Of a stretch of 64,000 bases of DNA, positions 44,901-57,131 are shown in pieces. The stretch is taken from positions 1,550,001 through 1,614,000 of the forward strand of contig NC_085884.1 of assembly GCF_035222275.1 (NCBI RefSeq), read 5' to 3'. Origin of the DNA: Podospora bellae-mahoneyi (taxonomy: Eukaryota; Ascomycota; Sordariomycetes; Sordariales; Podosporaceae). Every line of letters begins with the position of its first letter. Positions within the stretch are counted from its first letter, which is position 1. The position numbers were made by a program, and so were the translations under genes. The notes under the pieces are model-generated. The model saw nothing but the letters and a program-made list of their open reading frames with translations. It was not told the DNA's origin and searched no databases.

Positions 44901-46178
44901 ATGACACCCCCCTCCTCCCCCCCGCTCTCCATCATCATCATCGGCGCCGGTTTCGCCGGCCTCACCGCCGCAATCGAATGCCACCGCAAAGGCCTCACCA
45001 ACCTCGTCCTCTTCGAAAAATCCCCCTCCCTCTCCCCCCTAGGCGACATAATCTCCTTTGGCCAAAACTCCTCCCGCATCTTCACCAACTGGGGCAACCT
45101 CCCCGACCTCCTCTCCCCCATCATCCACAAAGCCGACCAAGTCCACTTCCACGACTCCTCCGGCCGTTTTGTGACAACCCAATCCTTCAAAGAAGAACAC
45201 CTCGCCTGGGGTGAGAGAATAAACGGCCACAGAGGGGAAATCCACTCTTTAGTCTACTCCCACGCCCTCTCCCTCGGGATCCCCATCCGGTTGGGGGTGA
45301 CAGTGACAAAATACTTTGAAACCCCGTCCCACGCAGGGGTTGTCACCTCCTCAGGGGAAGCTCACACCGCAGACCTCGTCATCGCAGCCGAAGGCATCCG
45401 TTCCAAAGCCAGAACCCTCATCCTTGGTGAAGAAGACCACCCCCTCCCCTCAGGCTACGCCGTCTTCCGGTCTTGGTTCCCCACCCCCCCTTCTTTTTTT
45501 TCTTCCCCTTTAACCTCCCACCTCGTCTCAAGAGGCGACACCCACAACGCCTGGATCGGCACCGACGTCCATTTTTTAGCGGCGAGCATCAAGAACGGCA
45601 AAGAAATCTCCTGGGTGTGCACTCACGTCGACACATCCGACATATCCGAATCATGGCAATTCCCCGGTTCGAAACCAGCCGCGCTTTCGCTCCTCCAAAA
45701 CTGGGATCCGGTCGTGAAGGAACTGGTCAAGGCTACTCCCGAGGAGAGACTGTTTGACTATAAGCTTGTCTTTCGCGATCCCTTGCCTACGTTTGTCTCA
45801 CCGGAGGGGAGGACGATACTTGTCGGGGACGCGGCGCACCCTTTTTTGCCGACGTCGATTCAGGGGGCAAGTCAGGCTATGGAGGATGGGGTGGTGCTGG
45901 CGGTTTGTCTTGATAGGATCAAGGGGGATGGGACAAAGGTGAAGGAGGCGGTGAGGGTGTGGGAGGGTTTGAGGTATGAGCGGGTGCATCGGGTGCAAAA
46001 GACTGGGGTTACGACGAGGGAGCAGTGGCATAAGGCGGATTGGGATGTTATTTGGAAGGAGCCGGAGGTGTTGCATTTGAAGCGGGAGGGGTGGATACTG
46101 GATTTTGATTCGGAGAGGGATGCTGAGGAGAGGTATGAGAGGGTGAGGGAGGGGTTGGTAAAGGAGGGGAGGTTGTGA
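44901..46178 (+). CDS. FAD-dependent monooxygenase (salicylate-hydroxylase-like)
   Basis: A single exon gives 425 residues, the usual length of the group. The N-terminal dinucleotide-binding loop reads IIIIGAGFAGLTAA with an acidic LFEK at the end of the second strand. RGEIHSLVY occupies the place of the family's second FAD motif, DLVIAAEGIRSKAR is the DG-like motif, and ILVGDAAHPFLPTSIQGASQAMEDG is the GDAAHP FAD-binding block. Members use NAD(P)H and oxygen to hydroxylate aromatic rings. No signal peptide. No biosynthetic cluster is seen nearby, so the substrate is open. Confidence 0.92.
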   Translation: MTPPSSPPLSIIIIGAGFAGLTAAIECHRKGLTNLVLFEKSPSLSPLGDIISFGQNSSRIFTNWGNLPDLLSPIIHKADQVHFHDSSGRFVTTQSFKEEHLAWGERINGHRGEIHSLVYSHALSLGIPIRLGVTVTKYFETPSHAGVVTSSGEAHTADLVIAAEGIRSKARTLILGEEDHPLPSGYAVFRSWFPTPPSFFSSPLTSHLVSRGDTHNAWIGTDVHFLAASIKNGKEISWVCTHVDTSDISESWQFPGSKPAALSLLQNWDPVVKELVKATPEERLFDYKLVFRDPLPTFVSPEGRTILVGDAAHPFLPTSIQGASQAMEDGVVLAVCLDRIKGDGTKVKEAVRVWEGLRYERVHRVQKTGVTTREQWHKADWDVIWKEPEVLHLKREGWILDFDSERDAEERYERVREGLVKEGRL

Positions 46179-46954
46179 GATAGAGTTTGGTTAGAATGTT
46201 AAATTTACCTGAGTTGGAAAAGTCAATGGCGAGTTGGAGAAAAGGTTGGTGACAGTAATGATGCAAAGACAGTCGCGGTCCACAGGGGCAGAACCATGGT
46301 TAATATACCAGGTCAAAAACACATCATTCAACCAGCCCCAGTACCCTCCACAAAACCCTCGTGGTCAAGTGGTCAGGGTATTGGGGCTGTCCCCCGCCGA
46401 GGCTCACCGTAGCCCCGTAGCCCCGAGACGTCCACCGTTCGATTCTTGTTAAAACCTGGGTTTTCGTAACCGGCCAACGCCGGTAAGTGTTTTGCCCTTT
46501 TTTCTTCTCACAGTCTATTATTGACTACCTCGGCAATCGACCTCACCAAGTTCATTATCTGATAATTGATTTTATTTTCATCATCATGTTCATAACCAGC
46601 GGACTGGTCTCAAAGCTTTGGGTTCACAGGAACCTCGTACTATCTGATACAAGAACAGCTGCCAGTTCAATGCCAGGACAGTCCGCGCAAAAGTCGCAGG
46701 CAACAGGAAAGAAACATCATTGATTAAACGACATAATATTTTGAACAGGCGACCCCATCCCAAACCTCAACGCTACACATAATCAACGCTCGCAACATGA
46801 ATAAACCGGGTATTCCAAGGTCATGACCGTCAGCACCCAAAACGAAAAAGAATGAACGACCAAGACGAATGCAAGATGCTCCAAACCTTCCCTTACCAAC
46901 CGTTCCCAACCCGAAACCAAAACGAAGACCCCGAAACTCATGCCCCATGCGAAC
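46179..46954. other. Intergenic region with a Pol III-type element
   Basis: No protein gene. Holds the tRNA-derived element listed next. Confidence 0.6.
46333..46503 (+). ncRNA. tRNA-derived Pol III element, SINE or tRNA-like RNA
   Basis: A perfect A box (TGGTCAAGTGG, 46362-46372) and a perfect B box (GTTCGATTC, 46437-46445) are 64 bases apart, and a run of six T at 46498-46503 can stop Pol III. The would-be acceptor strands do not pair and no good T-stem surrounds the B box, so it is not an ordinary tRNA. A 15-base inverted repeat with one mismatch (46333-46347 against 46375-46389, CAGCCCCAgTACCCT) flanks the A box. The A-box region resembles the tRNA-Asp/Glu type. Whether it is a mobile SINE or a fixed small RNA needs copy-number data. 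Confidence 0.6.
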
Positions 46955-48638
46955 CTACACAATTCTCCCCGCTGCCCCCATCCACTGCCTATCACTCGGC
47001 ACAGAGTCCATCCTTTGATGATAATGATGTAACGTCTGCTTTTGCACCTCTGCCGTAGTGATCTGCACTGTCGCTGGCATAGGCAGATCCGGCAGATCAT
47101 CCGGCATCGGCCTATTTGACAACGGCACACTCGGCATCCCTATCCTGTCATTCACTTCATACTCCACGCTGACCTCTTCCGTCTGGATGATCTTCCCAGG
47201 CGGCGGCTCAAATTCATCCCCAGCCTCGACACTCCCAAAAGAATTCGTGCTCTGGTTCCTCGATCGTATCCTACTCCTGCTCCTCGACATGGAGCCCCGT
47301 ATCGACGACCCCCTGCTCCCACTGGGGTACCCATTTGGGTTAAACATCCCAGCACTGAACCTACTAAATCTCGACAGTCGTGACAACCTGATGACGGACC
47401 CTGACCTGCTCCCTGGCCTCCCAGAAGAACCTCCGACATTGGTTTCTTTGTTACTGCTGACTCGACTCGCCCGGCTCCAACTGGATTCATTGCGACGATG
47501 TCCCTGGGAGCTGATGACCGTCGAGCTGCGACCTGTGCCCTGCGCGTTGGAAGAACCGGTGTAAATATCGTGATAAAACTCTGCCGGGCCGGGCGGGGGC
47601 CCGTTGTGCTTGAGCAGAGCGCGGAGTATAGGAATCGAAGCGGCAACGATGGTGATTGCGCCCTCGGCTGCGGCCAGAATGGCGAGCTGGGTCGTGGACT
47701 CGGTAAACGACGCGTCGGAGATGGAGGGAAGCTGTGTTATCTTGATGATGGAGGTGACGCCGGCAAAAACACCCATGCTCATGGCGACGAGGACGCCAAA
47801 CTTCTCCTTCTTGTTCATGGTGAGCTTCCAGATGATCCTCCAGGGGAGCAAGGCGAGAACAATATCCATTGCGCCAGAGTAAACTGAAAGCATGTCAGCC
47901 AAACGTAAGTCCCTTCTTTTGGTGCAATCGGAGACTCGACTTACTGGCTGTAAAGATGTTATACCTAACCTGGTAATGCTTGGACCAGCAACTTCCCTCC
48001 AGATTTGGCTGCCAGATCTTTGCAATTGGCGTGCACTGCCCCCACGTGAGCGCAATCGCCACCCCGAGCGAGAGGTTAACCGTCACGATGATGAACCAGA
48101 CCAGCCACTTCATCCACCCGTTTGATATGCGCAAGATGGTGATGGCAAACGAGGTCTTGCTCCAACAAGCGGCTAAGATGGAGAAGGTGCCGGCCAAGTT
48201 GCAGTATAACAGATAGATGTTGAGGTTCTTGAAGTTGAAGAGCGAGAGTGACCGACCAAAACCGTAGGTGACAGAGACGGAGACGAAGGCACAAGACAAG
48301 GCAAGTGCTATCTGTGGCATTGTCAGATAGCTGCTGGGTAGGGGATAGGAAAGGACATCACTCACCCACGAAGCGATAAGAACATGATCATCCCACCACA
48401 ACCCTCGATGCCTCAAAGACTTGGAGTACACCCTCAGTGCCAGAAAGGCCGCCGACAAGGCAGTCAAAAACCAAATGGTAAAGTTGATCTGGTGCCCATA
48501 ATCCACCGTCTGCTTGACCTTGAACCCTGGCGTTTCCGCCTCACCCCGTGCTACCTTGGTCGAGCCATGCGTTGTCGTGGGCTCATGGGAATATGACGTC
48601 AAGTCGGTCGTCGTTATGGTGGCGGTAAAGTGCGACAT
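46955..48638 (-). CDS. Fungal rhodopsin-domain (SAT4-like) integral membrane protein
   Basis: Exons (minus) 48638-48366, 48311-47945 and 47883-46955. The first intron is 54 bases, a multiple of three, so the frame reads through it; GTGAGT donor and CACAG acceptor mark it. The second is 61 bases (GTAAGT donor). The product is about 522 residues. Seven hydrophobic helices span roughly residues 50-330 with the family signatures RGLWWDDHVLIASW, ACWSKTSFAITILRIS, CTPIAKIWQP, GSCW and SGAMDIVLALLPWRIIWKL. The C-terminal 200 residues are Ser/Arg-rich and disordered. Such proteins are abundant in filamentous fungi, carry no retinal-binding evidence and have no known ligand. Confidence 0.88.
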
Positions 48639-50421
48639 CAGAGTCGCAGCACGCCAGCTTCGCAGAAGATGGCGCTGGCAACGGCAAGGACAGCAACAAC
48701 AACAAACTACCCGACGACGGCGGTTCCGCTCAACGGCTGCCTCATCTGCCAGTGGGTGGGGTGCAACAAGAGAAAGCCAGTCCGGGGAAAAAAATCTGGG
48801 GCAAGGCGGGATGGCTGCCCGAGATATTGGGTGAGCCGTTCATATCATGGATTCCCCGGACTCTCCCACAACCCGAGGACGGCGAACAAAAAAACGAGAC
48901 GATTGATGGCGATCCCACAGCAGCCGGACGATCGATACATGGTATGTAGCATACCATCACCCCTCCCCCCTCAAAAAAGTCCCCTTCTGTAGCTACCTTG
49001 ACCCGATTCCTGCGTGATTTACGTAGCTGTTTGCAGGGTTGAGGACAAATGGAAGCAAAGATTGCAAATGACAAGGACAGGCGTCCCACCAAGCACGACA
49101 CCAACTCCACAGGTGCGTATTCGCGGGCCGCCAATGCTGTGCGCGATGTTCCCCAGAAAGAAAGGGTGTGGTGGAGCACGGGGCAGGGCGTGTAAGTGTC
49201 GGAGCTTGGACTCTCGTCTCACATTGCCCGTTTATTACCCCTGGATCTTTGGGGAGGCTCTGTTCTCGAACATCGTTGGAGGTGGATGACAGCGGGAACG
49301 TTAATGCAACGACAACGGCGGCGATCCAACGAGTGACAGTTCAACGTTTCGTCTTGGGATGAATCACACGCTGTAGGGCAACTGTGGTCGGTGATGAGCA
49401 TCTGTGCTTTTTCCGTAAGCGTGGTGTCCAAATGGCTTGGCGTTCTGCGAGGTGTTCACGCACAGGCCATTAATTAGTGAGGTCTTGGATGCAGCACGAC
49501 CAATTGGGATATTGCTGCGACGAATTCTCGACGGCGTGTGCATCGTGTGCATACCGAACACGATGTTTAATGAAGGATTGCAATCTTGCGCATAAGGGGG
49601 ATTTTTTGGACTGTGTAGTGGAGGTTGGTGATCGTATCTCAGGTGGGCAGCTGCCAACCGGCTGTTGACTTGACTGTATTAGTCGAGTTGATCTCTCGAG
49701 GTCGTCAACGTCGTGATATCTCGTGGCCTGTGTGATGTTGCTTGGAAAATAGACCACGGAAAATGAAAACGACAGTGTAGAAATATTCAAGAGCAGATGT
49801 GTGTGCGGAAAGTTCCGCTCCATACAGCCGACCCAATCATGGACTGCTGCCTATCTGAAAGCTTGAAGTTGGGAAGGAGTTCTCAACCTCTCAGGCAGGC
49901 ACGCTCGTACAAACGCACAAACCACATTTATTTCCAATTAATAAGCTTTGGACGTTTTGTTCAGGTTTGTCTTGTCTTTTCATGATCTCCAAGCTTACGA
50001 AATAGACCACAATTGGCGAACCAAGCTCACCCAAGTTTCGGCACAGATCCGGGATCCGGACAGGCAACTATATGCAAGCAATTATCAGCCCCATTTGCTA
50101 TGAATCTATTTCTTCCTGGACTCATTTGCCGGTACTCCCCAGTGCCGAGAAGCAATGCGGCAGCAGCCATGCCGACCAACTTATCCATCAATCAGATGAC
50201 TGGCCTTGGTGTACCGGCTCCAAGTTAGACGACCTCTCTATATTGACCTCCAAAATAGACAAGATCAGCCAAAAATTTCAAATGAATCCAGCACACCTCC
50301 AGCGGCGACATCACCAAACTTTGCCCCCTTGGCCATGACATTTAGCCATGCCTTCCGACTATTTCATTCTTGTCGTTGTTGATATCGACAACCACAGATA
50401 CTGAGTCACGACACCTCCAGC
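48639..50421. other. Long intergenic region
   Basis: Only short unsupported open frames. Nothing repeated or RNA-like recognised. Confidence 0.5.
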
Positions 50422-51627
50422 ATGCACATACGTTTCCTTGCAGCCGTGGCGCTGACAGCGTCGACGGCAAGCGCCCTGCTACGCTTCTCATGCTCGCAGC
50501 TCGTGGTTGAGCGACTTGACCCGTGAGCCCCTCGTTTCATTGAATACCTAACGATCCCCGACTGACCACGAATCTGTACCCCTTAGCTTGGTCAATCCTG
50601 GAATGGCTCCATCTCCACACCTTCACCAAATCGTCGGAGGCGTATGTTGGTCCTGATACCCCCCCCCGAATAAAAGCAAAGACTGACTAGTTGGTAGAAT
50701 GCATTCAACGTCACAATGAATCCAGCAACACCACCTCCCTCTCAGGCGACATGCACCACTTGCACCTTCGCCGACGACTTTTCCAATTACTGGACAGCCA
50801 TCCTCTACTTCCGTGCTCGGAATGGGTCGTTTATTCGGGTGCCGCAAAAGTCAAATATGGGGTTTGAAGCTGCCAATGGTGGCATGACGGTCTATTACAC
50901 GCCCTTCTTCACTGGCCGTGGGGGGCCGGGCACCGTCACGGCTTTCAGACCTGGTTTCCGAATGCTGATCGGCAAACAAGAATACCGCACCCGCGAAGAA
51001 GCCTCGAGATTCCGACAACTTACATACACATGTCTGCAAAACATTCTGACCCGCACTGGAGAGACGCTCGATATGCCCAAGCGGCCTTGCCCGGCAGGAA
51101 TCATGTCAAATGTCCGATTTCCAACTTGCTGGGATGGCAAGAATCTCGACACGCCCGACCACATGGCACATGTTGCCTACCCTGCATCTGGTACCTTCGA
51201 GAACAATGGCCCATGCCCGGCATCTCACCCCGTCAAGATTCCACAGCTCTTCTTTGAAGTTATTTGGGACACATCCAAGTTCAATGCAAAGGACCTATGG
51301 CCCGAAGATGGCAGCCAGCCATTTGTCTGGAGCCAGGGCGACGAGACTGGGTTCGGAAATCACGGTGATTATGTTTTTGGCTGGAAAGACAATGCTTTGC
51401 AAATTGCCATGGACTCTAATTGCGATAGGTGCCCACAGCTCAAGTCTCAGAGCTTGACCACGGGAAACAAATGCATAGGCCTTCTCCATGTGCGTGAGAA
51501 GATTGATGGCTGTAAGTTTCTACCTCGCTTCCAGTCCCAGAATGACGTTGCACGGGCAATGCTGACCATGTCTGTAGGGTTGGATGCTATTCCTGGGCTG
51601 ACGCCTGATCTCAAGTATCGGAACTAA
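50422..51627 (+). CDS. Secreted DUF1996 protein
   Basis: Four exons: 50422-50522, 50587-50641, 50698-51511 and 51578-51627, with introns of 64, 56 and 66 bases (GTGAGC, GTATGT and GTAAGT donors). The joins give one frame of about 339 residues. A signal peptide (HIRFLAAVALTASTASA) leads into CSQLVVERLDP, NPGMAPSPHLHQIVGGNAF, CTTCTFADDFSNYWTA, MTVYYTPFF, CPAGIMSNVRFPTCWDGKN and CPASHPVKIPQLFFEVIWD, the ordered blocks of DUF1996. The family is secreted, Cys-rich, fungal and often found in wood and litter decayers; a WSC domain is attached in some relatives but not here. Molecular role unknown. Confidence 0.92.
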
Positions 51628-51954
51628 GTGTAAAAAGACCATAAGAAAGATGTTGCGGCCTGGTACTAAGTACAGAAGCACGGTGCTTCCTTTGTTTGGA
51701 CAATCTCACAAAGGCTTAGTGGGGGGTTCTTTGACTCCAGCTCAAGGACATTCTGGGTGGTGCCTCCAGTTGGATTGTTTCAGCTCGCCACCATTGCAGA
51801 TGAACATGGTTCTTTCGGACTGGAATTGTTCGGTATAGTCCTCATTCAGTGAATATTTGTATTAAAACGAAGCAAATCATGATATCAGTTGGTTTTCAGA
51901 CCACAAGCCTCTTTACCACTCTTTTTCACTCTGGAAGTGACCCCCTTTACAACG
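51628..51954. other. Intergenic spacer
   Basis: Nothing supported. Confidence 0.6.
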
Positions 51955-54900
51955 ATGGCTTCTACCTCAAAGCCCACCAACGCAGCCGTGCCTGTCTGGA
52001 TAAGGCTGTACAACATCATTCTGCTTATTAACCGCGATGACACATCCAACAAGACTGTTGAATGCTTTCAGTTACACACTGCAGCAGATATCAACTATGA
52101 ACAGCTCGAGAACCGGACAAGGACCCTTACCCAAGTCTTTTGCAAGCCTCAAGAATTGGATGAACCGACAGCTTGGCTATGATCCCATCCTGCACAAGCT
52201 CTTTGTCATTCAGAATGGCGAGGAGAAGGATCTGGAATATAGATCTGACTGGGAACAACTACTGATTCAGATTGCTTGTAGCGAAGAAGATGATCGGTAT
52301 GTCGAGATGGAATTTCGACCTGATGTGGAAGATCTCCCAAATGATCTTTGGAGAATTGGAGGGAGTGATAAACCACCCGTCACAGACAAGCCCTCTTCCT
52401 CCCTCAAGCCATCCAATACTACCGGGGAGGAGGAATACAACAGAGCGGTCTTGTCAGCAGTAACACCACCCTCCAAGGAGTCTCGTGAGGAACCTGACCA
52501 GCCGAATTTCTCAGACTGGGATGACTTTCCTGAGATGGCTCTTGAGCTCGACTTCATCACAGAGAGCGAGTACTGGGACATGAAGTTCCGTCAGCGCCAC
52601 GCCAAATATCCTACCGGTCTTCCTAAGCCGGGGTTTCTGTCTAAGAGAGAGTATACCCACGAGGTCATCAGTCCTTGGTATTTTCTTCCCGACAGGTTCT
52701 TTGAAAACACCCCGCCCAGCTCCCCGAGAAGCGTTACCACGAGCATTGTGTCTGCTACCGAAACATCCTATATCGCAATCACTGAATCACCGATTATCTC
52801 GAGCCCTCATGCCTCTCCCGAGAAACATGACAAAAAGGCTGATCCAAATGTGGACAGTTACCAGATCACTACCACCGAGGATCCGGATTACGGCGCAAAC
52901 TACCGTGATGTCATTGATGACAGCCTCGGGGCCTATAATGATGGCGACACGGAACACGAATGGAACTCTTGTCTTGAATTCTTCGGCGTCCATGCGGAGG
53001 AGTACAGGAGACAGCTCGCCATCAAGGCGTCCTCGGCCACTCACAGCACCCGTGTTCCCGTGAAAAAGCTTCCCGGCATGACTGTTGGTTTGTTCGACTA
53101 CCAGCTCATGGGCGTCTACAATCTCCTCAATTTTGTTCTGAATGATGTCAGGGGTGGGTTTCTGGCGGATGAGCAAGGTTTGGGAAAGACACAAGAGATG
53201 TTTGGTGTGCTCCTTCTGGCTCACAACCTTCGGCGATGTAAGGCTGATGTTACTGAGTTTTGGAGTCCATCGGCCAAGGGGAAAGTTGTCAAGAAAGGAC
53301 CGGCTAAGAAACATAACGCCAAGAACTCAGAAGATGCTCGATCCTGCCCTTATGATCAGAAAATGGGGTTCAAATGCTATTGCTACAACGAACTTACCAG
53401 AAACCTGGCCGATCGCCTTCCCGATGGACCCAATGTCATTATTGCGCCGGCAAGAAACTGCGGACCCATGGTCAAGGACGCAAAGACCAAACTGGACGGC
53501 AAGATCATCAGAGTCCGTGGTTACGGCACTGACATTCACATGACTGACAAGGACTCCAAGTTAACTTCTGCCGAGCTCGCGTCTCTGCGGAGTGGTAATG
53601 CCACAGCCCAGAGCGACTTTGTCATTATCGTCTCTCCGGAGTCAATCCACAAGCTGGTTGCCGAGTTCGCCAAGAGCAAGACCACCTTCACTCCCGGAAT
53701 CGTCATGCTGGACGAGTTTCACCAATACGCTGCCTCCTCTGGCGAGGTCAACCGCGTCACTGCCTGGCTGAAGCATCTTAGGACCTCCAGTACCAATAAC
53801 AAGCGACTCATTCCTCTGGTTTATTTTGTGTCTGGCACACCCTTCGAGAACTCCCCCTGCGACCTCCGCCCTGCCCTTGAATTCCTCGAACGACCTCAAA
53901 TCTGGAGCAAACCCAACCACCCCTTATCATCCGCCACCGTCACCCACCTCGACGAGTGCATCAAGCTCTTCGACTCCTACACTACCTCCACCACCCAAGG
54001 ATCTCCCTTTCCCCAAACCAAAATCAACGAATACTACCACCGCCTCGACAAGCTCCTCACCCAATTGATGGTCCGCCGCCTAGCAACCGACACCTTCCAA
54101 TCCACCAAACTAACCTCCCTCGGCAAACTCAAAGTCAACATCATCGACCACACCCTTCCCTCATGCCACATCCCCCCCCTCCAATCCCTCGCCTCCACCA
54201 CCATCCCCCCCACCGCAAACCTCAAACCCCCCACCACCGGCCCAGACCTCCTACTCAAACTCCGGTTATGCGGAACCTTCCCCTCCATCGCCAGCACCAC
54301 AGCAAATTTCACCTTTTCCCCCGAGGAGGTATCCAGCTTCCTCACCACCGCCTCCGGCAACCCCTCCAAAACTCCCTACTTCCCTCACCTCCCCTTCTTC
54401 ACCCTCCTCTCCCCAAAACTCGCCACCATCTCCTCCATCATCACCCAGATGGTCAACGACAAGACCAAAATTCCAGGGGAGTCCTCCTCCAGCAAAAAGC
54501 TGGTTTTGTTCTCCCCCCTCGAGGCGGAATCGCTTCTGCTGTTTCTGTGGCTTACTAACCCTAAGCCGGAAGGGGTGAAGCCGGTTTATGTTCATGGGAG
54601 GATGACTAGTTTGGAGAGTCAGAGGGTGATTGACAAGTTTTTGGAGGTGGGGAACGCGGCGCCGAATGTCCTGGTTGCGCCGACGGGGGTTTGTGGGACG
54701 GGGTTTAATCTGCAGAGGGCGGGGTATTTGGTTTTGACGGGGCCGACGTGGACGAGGAGGGAGGGGAGGCAGGTTTTTGGGCGGGTGCATAGGGTTGGGC
54801 AGAGGGGGGTGGTGAGGTTGTGGGAGTTGAGGGGGGGGTGGAATCCGGGGGAGAGGGTAGTTTTGGGGTTGGGAGGTGGGTTGGAGATTGGGAATGGGTT

Positions 54901-54970
54901 TGTTGAGGGGGTGGGGAAAGGTGAGGGGGAGGAGGACGAGGATGAAGGGAAGGGTAAGGAGGTGGGGTGA
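51955..54970 (+). CDS. SNF2-type helicase/ATPase with unusual N-terminal domain
   Basis: The main frame is open from an ATG at 52037 to 54970 (977 residues). A second frame from an ATG at 51955 is also protein-like (VWIRLYN, VECFQLHTAADINYEQLE). A 46-base intron from about 51997 (GTACAA donor, ACAAG acceptor) would join MASTSKPTN...VWIRL to the main frame, so I extend the gene to 51955; the true start is uncertain. The helicase core has motif I GFLADEQGLGKTQ (about residue 378 of the long frame), DEFH in place of the usual DEAH (about 558), VYFVSGTPFENSP (motif III-like), VYVHGRMTSLESQRVIDKF, TGVCGTGFNLQRA, and motif VI RQVFGRVHRVGQRG (about 918). The first 330 residues match nothing I know, and the C-terminus is a short acidic tail. 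SNF2 enzymes move nucleosomes or DNA-bound proteins; this branch looks like a fungal accessory one. Confidence 0.8.
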
Positions 54971-56145
54971 TTTGTTTTCTTTTTTGCACGTTTTGAAATT
55001 CGTTAATAGGAGTTTAGGGGCAAGGTAGGTAGTTAGCATGCTCTGGAGCATGGTGTACAATGTATTTGGTGTGTTTTCTTTGAAAGTTTGTCTTTTGTGA
55101 ATCTTGCACCTATTGCTTGGCTTGTGATGACGTATCTGGTGGCCTGACCAAACTATACCTACCGAATAGAAAGGCCAGACACCCGAGAGGTCATATTCCC
55201 CGGTTGAATCCAAGTGTAGCCATTGAAAGATGTCACTACATCTGACTCTCATTTGCATTCCCATCATCACCACTGCCTGCAGGCCCGTAGACAGTCAACC
55301 TAATACAAAAACAAACTCCGACCAACCCAATCCTAGCTTCTTATAAACTATACAGAAACGCTTGCCCAGAAAAGTCTAGCATATCCGCTCCCAGCAAATA
55401 CTCATAGCCGACCGCTGACTTTGAACTAGGTCTGTTGTTTACCACAACACGCCAAGACTCAGGGGTTGACCACAAACCTCAAAACAAACCGGTGGTGACT
55501 CGCACACAAGAGCATTCATTACTCAGGGCTACCAGTTATACTTTTGCCATGTGTTGTGTATTTAATTATTACTAGATCTCACACGAAAGGTCTTTTCTTC
55601 CCAACAACTTCTCATCACAACTTGAGCCCCTGAACCCCGGGGAGAGAGAGAGACCAACTCATCACAGTTGCTCCTGATGACAACCTGCGGTCTGTGTCTG
55701 GTAGCGGGAGCATAGATATTTTGCCGTCAGATCTCACGGTCAGTATTGTTATGGCTTTGACAACAAGCTCTTTTTCGACTTGCTCTTGTGATCCGAACTG
55801 TGGGCAGCTTGGGGGATGCTCTTATGTCGAGACAACGATGGCCAGTGGAACATCACGGATTATCAGGCCAACCGACTTTTCTTTGATGTCTGAGTAGTAG
55901 CATTCGTCTTCTCCTACACTTTTCTAGGCTTTATTCATGATGCGCCAGCAGGCTTCCAGTCTCCTGTTTACGTAGGAAGCATCAACACCGGGCAATGGGA
56001 GCAAAAATACTTTTCCACCCGAAATCTCTACACCATATCATCTGATTCCCAAACACAATTTTCCAGTTATTGCTCTTGCATCCTAGCTCTTGCTGGTTAG
56101 GTCACGCTCTGATGTTATCGTCGACGCCGACAGCCAGTAAAACCT

Positions 56146-56291
56146 CATCGATTATTGAGCTATCAGAGTTTTCTGTTCACTTCAAGAGCAACTATTGTCT
56201 TATTTTATTTATCAACCGTCCAGAGCAGCTAGTAAGACCACATCAATTATGGAGCAAGTAGACTTGTTCAGGAGCAACTACTGTCTTATCT
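56146..56291 (+). repeat. Imperfect direct duplication, two copies
   Basis: CATCgATTATtGAGC...TTCAaGAGCAACTAtTGTCTTAT (56146-56206) recurs as CATCaATTATgGAGC...TTCAgGAGCAACTAcTGTCTTAT (56241-56291). The four lower-case differences shown are all transitions or G/T changes, with an internal length difference. Confidence 0.65.
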
Positions 56292-56493
56292 CCCAGGCCC
56301 GCTATTCACCGGCTCCCAATTATTGACGACGTCGTCACGGGTGGAATCTTGTCCTCCTGGTCGAGGATGCGATGCTTTTACTTTTCCCGCTCTCTCCCTC
56401 TTTTTGTCCCCTCACACTCAACAACCTCCAGAGCCCTCTCCTTCTTATATCCAGCATTATCCAGAACAACTTGGGGCAGAGGGCAAACTCTCC

Positions 56494-56566
56494 AACACCT
56501 CCAACACCTCCAACACCTCCAACACCTCCAACACCTCCAACACCTCCATCACCTCCAACACCACCA
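56494..56566 (+). repeat. 9-base minisatellite (CTCCAACAC)n
   Basis: About eight units of CTCCAACAC, one altered to CTCCATCAC, just before the likely start codon at 56579; probably in the 5' leader, though it can be read as Ser-Asn-Thr repeats. Confidence 0.85.
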
Positions 56567-56578
56567 ATCACCAACAAA

Positions 56579-57131
56579 ATGCCTTCCCCTACATCATCCC
56601 ACAACCCCGGCTCAAACCATTCCGGCCATGGTTCAACATGGTTCCCGACCGCCGGCTTCACCTGGAAGAACAGCAGCGAGTCTTCCAAACTCAAGGTCCT
56701 CCGCACCACCGAGCGGAACAGCTGCTCGTTACCACTTTCAATGATCTTGCTCGGATGAGGCTCGACTTGCCTGCGCGCGAGCACATCCTGGATTTCTCTC
56801 TCGTGCTCGTGAGGGTTGCCGCTTGGGCAGGGAGTTGTCTGAGAACATGTGGTAGGTCATTCTCCAAGTTACGAAAGCGCAATGTACTAAGCCTTTTGGG
56901 CTTTGCAGGATCGAGTCTGGGTGAGTATCTTCGCAGGACCTCCAAGACTCAGCAGGATGGTATGTCAATCAAAAAAATGGCTTTACACGACTGTTTCCGT
57001 GGAGATATTTCACTGACACATGTTCTTTGTTACCTCCCTCTATAGCTGAGAAGTCCGACGTTCCCGAGCTTGCCCAGGCTGCTGATGGTCTGCTCAAGGC
57101 TTGTAACGATGATGGCAATGAGTGGGAGTGA
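56579..57131 (+). CDS. Small spliced gene of unknown function
   Basis: The ATG at 56579 has a strong context (CAACAAAATGCC). It opens MPSPTSSHNPGSNHSGHGS and TWFPTAGFTWKNSSESSKLK. A conserved-looking final exon (57046-57131, EKSDVPELAQAADGLLKAC to EWE) is preceded by a TATAG acceptor. A middle exon at about 56878-56959 (SSLGEYLRRTSKTQQD) is bounded by TTTGCAG and GTATGT. These last two exons join in one frame that also continues back into RLDLPAREHILDFSLVLVRV. The frame from the 56579 start would need a further intron that I could not fix. A coding gene of about 100-170 residues is likely; its exact exons and family are unknown. Confidence 0.45.

Larger units (their letters stand above)
54971..56578. 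other. Intergenic region with local duplications and a minisatellite
   Basis: No gene supported before 56579. It contains an imperfect duplication at 56146-56291 and a 9-base minisatellite at 56494-56566. Confidence 0.5.

Noticed and set aside
54034-55273. Minus-strand frame of 335 codons overlapping the SNF2 gene end
   Set aside because: Pro/His/Asn-rich shadow of the Pro/Thr/Gly-rich coding strand.
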